Below, piece after piece: positions 4,983-11,296 of a stretch of 11,296 bases of DNA. The number at the start of each line of letters is the position of its first letter. Position 1 is the stretch's first letter. Both the position numbers and the translations under genes were made by a program. A model generated the notes under the pieces. It ran no database searches, had not been told where the DNA came from, and saw nothing but the letters and a program-made list of their open reading frames with translations. The stretch comes from JBHJHK01 sp050330975 (GTDB lineage Bacteria; Pseudomonadota; Gammaproteobacteria; Competibacterales; Competibacteraceae). Location: NCBI GenBank assembly GCA_050330975.1, contig JBHJHK010000476.1, positions 1 through 11,296 on the forward strand, written 5' to 3'.

Positions 4983-6749
4983 ATGTGTGGAATTGCCGGA
5001 GAATTGCGCTTCGACGGGCGCGACGGCGATATCGTCACCTTGAGCCGCATGATCCAAGTTTTGCACCCCCGGGGCCCCGATGGCAATGGCGTATTCGCCC
5101 AGGGCCGCTACGCCTTTGGCCAGTGCCGCCTCAAAATCATGGATCTGAGCGAGCACGCCCAACAACCCATGGTGGATAACCACTTGGGCCTGGGCATCAC
5201 CTTTAATGGCGCCATCTACAACCATCCCGAACTCCGGGCCGAGCTGCGACAAAAGGGCTACCGGTTTTACTCCACCGGCGACACCGAAGTCATCCTCAAA
5301 GCTTACCACGCCTGGGGGTTCGACTGCGTCCAACACTTCCACGGCATGTTCGCCTTTGCCCTCTGGGAGCGGGACAGCGGTCGGGTGATCCTGGCCCGGG
5401 ACCGGTTGGGGATCAAACCCCTCTACTACAGCTTGGATTCAAAACGCCTACGCTTGGCCTCCACCTTGCCAGCCCTCCTCCAGGGAGGGGATGTAGATAC
5501 CACCATAGACCCCGTGGCCCTCAACTATTACATGAACTTCCACGCCGTGGTCCCAGCCCCCCACACCATGGTCAAGGGGGTGGCCAAACTGCCTCCGGCC
5601 ACGGTGATGGTGGTGGAGGCCGACGGCAAGTGCCACAGCCAGCGCTACTGGACGTTGAATTTCGACGCCCATCCCCCCTTCTCCGACGAGGGCGAATGGC
5701 GCGAGGCGTTGTTGCAGGCGTTGCGCACCGCCGTGGCCCGGCGTCTGGTCTCCGACGAGCCCGTGGGGGCGTTGCTCTCCGGGGGGGTGGACTCCAGCCT
5801 CATCGTCGGGCTGATGGTGGAGGCCGGGGCCTCGAAGCTCAGAACCTACTCCATCGGCTTTGAAGACGTGGGAAGAGAAAAGGGCAATGAGTTTTCCTAT
5901 TCCGACATCGTCGCCCAGCATTTTCAAACCGACCACCAACAGATTTTCATCGACAGCCAGAGGCTGTTACCCGCCCTGCCCCACGCCATCGCCGCCATGA
6001 GCGAACCCATGGTGAGCCACGACTGCGTGGCGTTCTATCTTCTGGCCGAAGCGGTGTCCCAGCACAGCAAGGTGGTCCAGTCGGGCCAGGGGGCCGACGA
6101 AGTATTCGGCGGTTACCACTGGTACCCGCCGTTGCTCGACACCAACGATCCCGTTTTGAGCTACGCCAGGGTGTTCAAAGACCGGGACTTCGACGAATAC
6201 CGCGAAGCGGTTTGTGCCCCCTGGGTGGAGCGAGACTACGCCCTGGCATTCATCGACGACCACTTCGCCAAGCCCGGGGCCACAGACGCCGTCGACAAGG
6301 CATTGCGCCTCGACACCACGGTGATGCTGGTGGACGACCCCGTCAAGCGGGTGGACAACATGACCATGGCCTTTGGTTTGGAGGCCCGGGTGCCGTTCCT
6401 CGACCACGAACTCGTCGAGCTGGCGGCCACCATGCCCGCGGCCCTCAAGGTCCGGGGCGAGGGCAAATACATCCTCAAAGAAGCCGCCCGGGCGGTGATT
6501 CCCAGCCGTGTCATCGACCGCCCCAAGGGCTATTTTCCCGTGCCGGCGCTAAAATATCTCCAGGGGGATTATCTCACCTACGTGGGAGACCTCTTGAATA
6601 GCGACGCCGCCCGCCAGCGGGGGATTTTCAATTCGGACTATGTGGCCAAGCTCATGGAGGATCCCGAGGCCCACATCACTCCTCTGCGGGGCTCAAAACT
6701 GTGGCAGATCGCCCTGTTGGAAGCTTGGTGTCAAACCCACGGGCTGTGA
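4983..6749 (+). CDS. asnO: N-acetylglutaminylglutamine amidotransferase (asparagine synthase family)
   Basis: This 588-residue class II (Ntn) glutamine amidotransferase converts N-acetylglutaminylglutamine to its amide, NAGGN, using glutamine and ATP. The glutaminase half has catalytic Cys2 (MCGIAGE), Arg49 in CRLKIMDLS, Asn75-Gly76 in TFNGAIYNH and Asp100 in GDTE. The synthetase half has the pyrophosphate loop SGGVDSS (residues 266-272), SGQGADEVFGGY, and DNMTMAFGLEARVPFLDHEL followed by GKYILKEAAR. These match the asparagine-synthase-like member of the conserved NAGGN trio rather than AsnB of asparagine synthesis; the following ngg and M42 genes settle it. Ala77 replaces the Glu usual in AsnB (FNGEIYNH), which I believe varies in this subfamily. 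The start is certain because Cys2 must follow Met1, and GAGGAG sits 10 bases upstream. The enzyme is cytoplasmic. ngg follows after 36 bases. Confidence 0.95.
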   Translation: MCGIAGELRFDGRDGDIVTLSRMIQVLHPRGPDGNGVFAQGRYAFGQCRLKIMDLSEHAQQPMVDNHLGLGITFNGAIYNHPELRAELRQKGYRFYSTGDTEVILKAYHAWGFDCVQHFHGMFAFALWERDSGRVILARDRLGIKPLYYSLDSKRLRLASTLPALLQGGDVDTTIDPVALNYYMNFHAVVPAPHTMVKGVAKLPPATVMVVEADGKCHSQRYWTLNFDAHPPFSDEGEWREALLQALRTAVARRLVSDEPVGALLSGGVDSSLIVGLMVEAGASKLRTYSIGFEDVGREKGNEFSYSDIVAQHFQTDHQQIFIDSQRLLPALPHAIAAMSEPMVSHDCVAFYLLAEAVSQHSKVVQSGQGADEVFGGYHWYPPLLDTNDPVLSYARVFKDRDFDEYREAVCAPWVERDYALAFIDDHFAKPGATDAVDKALRLDTTVMLVDDPVKRVDNMTMAFGLEARVPFLDHELVELAATMPAALKVRGEGKYILKEAARAVIPSRVIDRPKGYFPVPALKYLQGDYLTYVGDLLNSDAARQRGIFNSDYVAKLMEDPEAHITPLRGSKLWQIALLEAWCQTHGL

Positions 6750-6785
6750 AGGATCATCCCCGCCCACAGCCAGGAGGCTCCAGCC

Positions 6786-8537
6786 ATGCACCGCACCCCC
6801 CCCGACCACCGTCTCGCCCGCAGTCAAGCGCCGAGCTTGAGCCACCAGATCACCCCCGACCGAGCCCCCTTTGAGTTTGAGGCCAACGTCGTCATTCCCT
6901 GTGGCTGGGGGCGGCTCATCATGGCCCACACCTTTCGCGACCCCCAGGACGTGGCCCGGGCCCTGGACGAGGAGGTGCGGGGCTGCCGGGACATCGCCTT
7001 CTACGTCCGCGCCCCCCACGTGGTGCTGGCCAAGTCCCCCCACACCCTGGTCCTCGCCCCCTCCCCCCCCGTTAGATTGTGGCTGGCCAACTACAAGCCG
7101 GCGGAAACGCCCCACCGGGGCTTTGCCGTGCGCCGTCTCCAACACGAACAAGACGCCGCCGCCATCAACCGCATCTATCGCCAACGGCGCATGGTGGCCA
7201 TCGAGCCGGACTTCATCTGGGACCAACGGGTGTCGCGGAATTTGATCTACGCCGTAGTGGAGGACCTCACCACCCACGAGGTGGTGGGGACGGCCACCGG
7301 CGTCGACCACGTCCACGCCTTCGACGACCCGGAGCGGGGGTCGAGTCTGTGGTGCTTGGCGGTGGACCCCCAAACCCGGCTCCCGGGCATCGGCGAAGCT
7401 CTAGTGCGCTACCTGGCCGAGCAATTCCAGGCCCGGGGACGGGAGTTTATGGATTTGTCGGTGCTCTACGACAACCGCCACGCCATCGCCCTCTACGAAA
7501 AGCTCGGTTTTCAGCGGGTGCCGGTGTTCACCGTCAAGCGCAAAAACGCCATCAACGAAACCCTCTACAGCGGCCCGGGGCTCGAAGACGATTTGAACCC
7601 CTACGCCCGCCTCATCACCCACGAGGCCCGCAAACGGGGCATCGCCGTGGAGGTCTTGGACGCCGACAACGGCTATTTTCAGCTGTCGTGGGGGTGGCGC
7701 GTCGTCAAATGCCGGGAATCCCTCACCGACCTCACCACGGCGGTGGCCATGAGCCGCTGCCAGGACAAACACGTCACCCACCGGGTGCTGCGCCTGGCCG
7801 GCCTCAAGGTGCCCGACCAGGCCTTTGCCGCCGATGAAGACGAGAACAACGCCTTCTTGGCTCACCACGGCGCCGTGGTGGTCAAACCCGCCGACGGCGA
7901 GCAGGGGCGGGGCATCAGCGTCGACGTCCGCGATCCCGAGCACCTCTCAGAGGCCATTGAAGCCGCCAGCCGCTTCGATACCCACGTGTTGCTAGAGCAG
8001 TTTTGCCCCGGGGATGACTTGCGGATCATCGTCATCGGCTTTGAGGTGGTGGCCGCCGCCGTGCGCCGCCCGGCCCAGATCACCGGCGACGGCCGCCACA
8101 CCGTCCGAGAACTCATCGAAAAACAGAGCCGTCGCCGGGCGGCGGCCACCGGCGGCGAGTCCAAGATTCCTTTGGACGCCGAGACCGAGCGCTGTGTCAG
8201 CCAGGCCGGCTTTGCCATGGACGAGGTCTTGCCCTACGCCCGCCACGTCCAGGTGCGCAAAACCGCCAACCTCCACACCGGGGGCACCATCCACGACGTC
8301 ACGGCCAAGCTCCACCCCGCCCTCGCCGAGGCAGCCATCAGGGCCGCCCAAGCCCTGGACATCCCGGTGGTCGGCTTGGATATGATCGTCAAATCCATCC
8401 AAGGCCCTGGTTATGTGATCATCGAGGCCAACGAGCGCCCGGGGTTGGCCAACCACGAGCCCCAGCCCACCGCCGAGCGCTTTATCGACCTGCTCTTCCC
8501 CCAAACCAGCACCCCGGTCCCCCATGCGCAAGCCTGA
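6786..8537 (+). CDS. ngg: N-acetylglutaminylglutamine synthetase (GNAT + ATP-grasp fusion)
   Basis: This 583-residue bifunctional enzyme builds N-acetylglutaminylglutamine, the precursor of NAGGN. After an N-terminal region with the family-typical CGWGRLIMAHTF, a GNAT acetyltransferase domain runs from about residue 108 to 255. It includes VVGTATGVDHV, the acetyl-CoA loop around PGIGEAL (residues 200-206) and the last strand LYDNRHAIALYEKLGF. The second half (about 285-575) is an ATP-grasp ligase similar to the cyanophycin/glutathione synthetase type: VVKPADGEQGRGISVDV (around 365-381), DDLRIIVIGFEVVAAAVRR, and the metal-binding end VIIEANERPG (Glu547, Asn549). The likely division is acetyl transfer by the GNAT and peptide-bond formation by ATP-grasp. 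The start ATG has AGGAGG 8 bases upstream. Two C8 tracts (6796-6803 and 7063-7070) lie within the gene. Its last 14 bases overlap the peptidase gene. Confidence 0.94.
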   Translation: MHRTPPDHRLARSQAPSLSHQITPDRAPFEFEANVVIPCGWGRLIMAHTFRDPQDVARALDEEVRGCRDIAFYVRAPHVVLAKSPHTLVLAPSPPVRLWLANYKPAETPHRGFAVRRLQHEQDAAAINRIYRQRRMVAIEPDFIWDQRVSRNLIYAVVEDLTTHEVVGTATGVDHVHAFDDPERGSSLWCLAVDPQTRLPGIGEALVRYLAEQFQARGREFMDLSVLYDNRHAIALYEKLGFQRVPVFTVKRKNAINETLYSGPGLEDDLNPYARLITHEARKRGIAVEVLDADNGYFQLSWGWRVVKCRESLTDLTTAVAMSRCQDKHVTHRVLRLAGLKVPDQAFAADEDENNAFLAHHGAVVVKPADGEQGRGISVDVRDPEHLSEAIEAASRFDTHVLLEQFCPGDDLRIIVIGFEVVAAAVRRPAQITGDGRHTVRELIEKQSRRRAAATGGESKIPLDAETERCVSQAGFAMDEVLPYARHVQVRKTANLHTGGTIHDVTAKLHPALAEAAIRAAQALDIPVVGLDMIVKSIQGPGYVIIEANERPGLANHEPQPTAERFIDLLFPQTSTPVPHAQA

Positions 8538-9705
8538 TATCGACCTCGATTATCTGAGCCAAACGCTTCTCGAGCTCTTGGCCATCCCCAGCCCCGTGGG
8601 CCTCACCGACGAGGTGGTCCACTACACCTGCCGCCGCCTATCAGAGCTGGATGTGCCCTTTGAGCTCACCCGCCGCGGCGCCATCCGCGCCACCCTCAAG
8701 GGGCGAGAACCCGCCCCTGCCCGGGCCCTAGCGGCCCATTTGGACACCCTGGGGGCGGTGGTGCGGCGCCTCAAGGACAACGGCCGTTTGGCCCTGTTGC
8801 CCCTGGGTACCTGGTCGAGTCGCTTTGCCGAGGGGGCGCGGGTAACGCTGTTTACCGACCGCGGGGCGGTGCGGGGCAACGTCTTGCCCTTGATGGCCTC
8901 GGGGCACGCCTTCGACACCGAAGTGGACTCCCAACCGGTGTCCTGGGACCACGTGGAGCTGCGCATCGACGCCCCCGCCGACTGCCGCGAGGACTTGATT
9001 CGTTTGGGGGTCCACGTGGGGGACTACGTGGCCTTTGACCCCCATCCAGAAATCAACGACAACGGCTACATCAACGCCCGCTACCTAGACGACAAGGCCG
9101 GGGTGGCCACGTTGCTGGCGGCCATCAAGGCACTGCGGGACCAAAACATCACCTTGCCGGTGGACTGCTACCCGCTGTTCACCATCAGCGAAGAAGTGGG
9201 ATCGGGGGCCTCGGCCATCATCCCCGAGGCCATTTCCGAGATGGTGGGGATCGACATCGCCATCCCCGCCCAGGGGCAAAACTCCCGGGAGCGGGGGGTC
9301 ACCATCCCCCTCAAGGACTCCCACGGCCCCTTCGACTACCACTTGTCCCGCAAACTCATCGCCCTTTGCCAAGACTATGGCCTAGAGCACCAGCGGGATG
9401 TGTTCCGCTACTACTACAGCGATAGCGCCTCGGCGTTAAACGCCGGCCACGACATCCGCCCGGCGCTGATCTGCTTTGGCGCCGACGCCTCCCACGGCTA
9501 CGAGCGCACCCACATCAGCGCCCTCCAGGGGGTGGCGGAACTCATCGCCCTCTACGCCCAAAGCCCCCCCACCTACGCCCGGGATCTGAGGACCCTGGGG
9601 CCCATCGAGGGTTTTCCTCACCAAATCGACCACGACAACCTCCAACAACCCCCCAAACAGCTCCCCAACCCGCCGGATTTCCTCGATCCCTGGGACAGCT
9701 GCTGA
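8524..9705 (+). CDS. M42-family metallopeptidase of the NAGGN gene set
   Basis: A 393-residue cytoplasmic peptidase of the M42 (TET/PepA aminopeptidase) family, in the subgroup that accompanies NAGGN genes. The di-metal site is complete: His72 and Asp74 in AHLDTLG, Asp189/Asp190 in YLDDKAG, Glu223/Glu224 in ISEEVGSG, a likely Asp244 in GIDIAIP, and His330 in YERTHIS. Length is slightly above the usual 340-370, with a Pro-rich tail (LQQPPKQLPNPPDFLDPW). It starts 14 bases inside ngg and has no visible Shine-Dalgarno (C-rich ACCCCGGTCCCCC before the ATG), so translation probably depends on coupling to ngg. The role in the pathway is not established. It may degrade NAGGN or its precursor when osmotic stress ends, or trim a peptide substrate. 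Activity seems intact from the residues seen. Confidence 0.92.
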   Translation: MRKPDIDLDYLSQTLLELLAIPSPVGLTDEVVHYTCRRLSELDVPFELTRRGAIRATLKGREPAPARALAAHLDTLGAVVRRLKDNGRLALLPLGTWSSRFAEGARVTLFTDRGAVRGNVLPLMASGHAFDTEVDSQPVSWDHVELRIDAPADCREDLIRLGVHVGDYVAFDPHPEINDNGYINARYLDDKAGVATLLAAIKALRDQNITLPVDCYPLFTISEEVGSGASAIIPEAISEMVGIDIAIPAQGQNSRERGVTIPLKDSHGPFDYHLSRKLIALCQDYGLEHQRDVFRYYYSDSASALNAGHDIRPALICFGADASHGYERTHISALQGVAELIALYAQSPPTYARDLRTLGPIEGFPHQIDHDNLQQPPKQLPNPPDFLDPWDSC

Positions 9706-9715
9706 GGTATCGACC

Positions 9716-10747
9716 GTGCATCAACAGCGCAAGGCCGACCACATCCGCATCAACCTCGACTGCGACGTGGGGTTTGACCAACTGACCACGGGCTTGGAGG
9801 ACTACCGCTTTGTCCACCAGGCCCTACCGGAGTTGAATTTGGCCGAGGTGGACACCCGGACCACCCTGTTGGGCAAGGCGTTGGCCCTGCCCCTGGTCAT
9901 CTCTTCTATGACCGGTGGCACCGGTGAGGCGTTGCCCATCAACCGCCGGTTGGCCGAGGTGGCCCAACTCAAGGGATTGGCCTTGGGGGTGGGCTCCCAG
10001 CGGGCCGCCCTGGAGGATCCCGCCCTGGCGGCGAGCTTTGCCGTGCGGGACATCGCCCCCGACGCCTTGCTCATGGCCAATTTGGGGGCGGTACAGCTCA
10101 ACTGCGGCTACGGCGTCGACCACTGTCGGCGGGCCGTGGAGATGATCGGGGCCGACGCCTTGATCCTCCATTTCAACCCCCTCCAAGAAGCCGTCCAGCC
10201 CGAGGGAGACACTTGCTTTAAAGACCTGTATCCCAAGGTAGCGGCGGTGTGCCGCGCCCTGGAGGTCCCCGTGGTGGCCAAGGAAGTGGGCTGGGGCTTC
10301 GATCCCGCCACGGTACGGCGTCTCGGGGAGTGCGGCGTCGCTGCGGTGGACATCGCCGGGGCCGGGGGGACGTCGTGGTCCCAGGTGGAGATGTATCGGG
10401 CCAAGGACCCGGTGCGGCGACGAATCGCCGCCACCTTTCGCGACTGGGGTATCCCCACCAGCCAAGCCCTGGGAGCCGCCCACCGGGCGGTGCCAGGGTT
10501 ACCCCTCATCGCCAGTGGTGGCCTGCGGACCGGCCTCGACGTGGCCAAGTGCCTGGCCTTGGGGGCGGTGGCCTGTGCCATGGCCGGTCCGTTTCTCAAG
10601 GCGGCGGTGGAGTCCACCGCGGCGGTATTGAAGCTGGTGGAGGTCACCGCCGCTGAGCTCGCCATCGCCATGTTTGCCACGGGCCACCGAGACCTAGAGG
10701 CCCTGAAGGACACACCGCGGTTGCAGCGGGTGGGGCGTCTCGACTGA
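9716..10747 (+). CDS. fni: Type 2 isopentenyl-diphosphate delta-isomerase (FMN-dependent)
   Basis: This 343-residue flavoenzyme interconverts isopentenyl and dimethylallyl diphosphate, using reduced FMN and Mg2+, to supply isoprenoid synthesis. It is an FMN-binding TIM barrel of normal length. Hallmarks in order are ISSMTGGTGEA (Met65 region), LGVGSQRAAL, ANLGAVQL, HFNPLQEAVQPEGD (His152, Asn154, Gln157, Glu158), VVAKEVGWG, DIAGAGGTSW and the phosphate-binding IASGGLRTGLDVAKCLALGA. The start is GTG 9716, with GAGGT (9704-9708) overlapping the upstream stop, seven bases before it. It follows the peptidase gene by 10 bases and so is almost certainly in the same transcript. It is unrelated to the mevalonate-independent type 1 Idi and is common in carotenoid-making gammaproteobacteria and in other groups. 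No other isoprenoid gene is in the window. Confidence 0.95.
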   Translation: MHQQRKADHIRINLDCDVGFDQLTTGLEDYRFVHQALPELNLAEVDTRTTLLGKALALPLVISSMTGGTGEALPINRRLAEVAQLKGLALGVGSQRAALEDPALAASFAVRDIAPDALLMANLGAVQLNCGYGVDHCRRAVEMIGADALILHFNPLQEAVQPEGDTCFKDLYPKVAAVCRALEVPVVAKEVGWGFDPATVRRLGECGVAAVDIAGAGGTSWSQVEMYRAKDPVRRRIAATFRDWGIPTSQALGAAHRAVPGLPLIASGGLRTGLDVAKCLALGAVACAMAGPFLKAAVESTAAVLKLVEVTAAELAIAMFATGHRDLEALKDTPRLQRVGRLD

Positions 10748-10766
10748 GGCAACTCCCGACAAGGGC

Positions 10767-11296
10767 CTAGGAGCGCAGAATTTTGGGCTTTGCCGCGGCC
10801 ACTTGGGCCCTCAAGGCCAACGCGATGCCGACGACGATACCCAGCGCCCCCAGGGCGTGGTGCAGGCCAAAGGGCTCCCCCAAAAAGACGATGGCCATGG
10901 CGGTGCCGAACACCGGTATCAGGTTGATAAACAGTCCGGCGCGGTTGGGGCCCACCACGGCGACCCCGTGGTTAAAGCACCAGTAGGCCAGCACCGAGGC
11001 GAATAGGCCGGTGTAGACCACCCCGGCAATGGCCGGGACCGTGGTGGGAACCCACTGGCCGGTGACGCTGCCCTGCCACAGGTAGAGGGGCGTCAACATC
11101 AAAACCCCCAGGGCGAAGGTGGCGGCCAAAAAGCTCCAGGGGTGGACGGCGGGACGCAGGCGCAGCAACGTCGAATAGGCGGCGTAGCACAGCACCCCCA
11201 ACAGGACTAGGCCGTCGCCCACGGCAAAGCTGAGGTTGCGAAAGGTGGCCAATGTGCCATCGCTGACGATCACCCCCACCCCCGCCGCCGCCAGGG
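10767..11296 (-). CDS. EamA/DMT-superfamily transporter (5' part off-window)
   Basis: This is the C-terminal 176 or so residues of a ten-helix drug/metabolite-type transporter, read leftward; the frame stays open through base 11296 (encoding LAAAGVGVIVSDG), so the N-terminal repeat is missing. The visible part covers roughly helices 6-10: GLVLLGVLCYAAYSTLLRL, SFLAATFALGVLMLTPLYLW, a helix with VVYTGLFASVLAYWCFNHG, then the EamA hallmark FINLIPVFGTAMAIVFLGEP and a final helix GALGIVVGIALAL. It ends with a basic tail AKPKILRS. The substrate is unknown; family members export amino acids, metabolites or drugs. The GTG at 11277-11279 is internal, not the start. The gene is convergent with fni, 19 bases apart, with no recognisable terminator between them. 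Confidence 0.9.
   Translation of the reverse strand, partial: LAAAGVGVIVSDGTLATFRNLSFAVGDGLVLLGVLCYAAYSTLLRLRPAVHPWSFLAATFALGVLMLTPLYLWQGSVTGQWVPTTVPAIAGVVYTGLFASVLAYWCFNHGVAVVGPNRAGLFINLIPVFGTAMAIVFLGEPFGLHHALGALGIVVGIALALRAQVAAAKPKILRS

Noticed and set aside
10748..10766. Shared bidirectional terminator between fni and the EamA transporter
   Set aside because: The 19-base gap contains no stem or T-run; termination must occur elsewhere or depend on Rho.

Overview
This is a GC-rich (roughly 64% by eye), densely packed bacterial chromosomal segment. The gene content suggests a proteobacterium, most likely a salt-tolerant gammaproteobacterium. The clues are a complete N-acetylglutaminylglutamine amide (NAGGN) osmolyte operon, an ECF sigma / short membrane protein / DUF3106-like trio, a small WGR-domain protein and a type 2 IPP isomerase. 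I can not name the genus from sequence alone. I see no rRNA, tRNA, CRISPR array, insertion sequence or phage gene.

Layout. Bases 1-1677 (+) hold the end of a fused double-ATPase subunit of a peptide-type ABC importer, entering from the left edge. Its first ~90 bases are about 97% G+C and do not encode the expected sequence, which looks like an unreliable contig end. Bases 1678-2202 hold a leftward-reading strong terminator, a stretch rich in inverted repeats (candidate small RNA), and a self-contained rightward unit: good sigma-70 promoter, Shine-Dalgarno, a 55-residue two-helix membrane peptide and a terminator-like hairpin. Bases 2201-3185 (-) hold a two-gene unit, a WGR-domain protein followed by a secreted fascin-like beta-trefoil protein, with a good promoter near 3157-3185. 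Bases 3244-4678 (+) hold an ECF sigma factor, a single-pass membrane protein (probable anti-sigma) and an exported DUF3106-like protein built of 18-residue repeats, all overlapping. Bases 4679-4982 are a regulatory leader with a palindrome and two hairpins, the second touching the Shine-Dalgarno.

Bases 4983-10747 (+) form one tight operon: asnO (amidotransferase), ngg (GNAT/ATP-grasp dipeptide synthetase), an M42-family peptidase, and fni (type 2 isopentenyl-diphosphate isomerase). The first three are the known NAGGN set. Ngg makes N-acetylglutaminylglutamine, AsnO amidates it to the osmolyte, and the peptidase has an unsettled role. The fni gene starts 10 bases after the peptidase, so isoprenoid precursor balancing appears to be transcribed with osmolyte synthesis. 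Bases 10767-11296 (-) hold the C-terminal half of an EamA/DMT-type transporter running off the right edge, convergent with fni.

The most interesting items are the small membrane-peptide unit beside a candidate small RNA, the structured leader of the NAGGN operon, the attachment of fni to that operon, and the ECF sigma / DUF3106-like module. None can be proven novel without database comparison.
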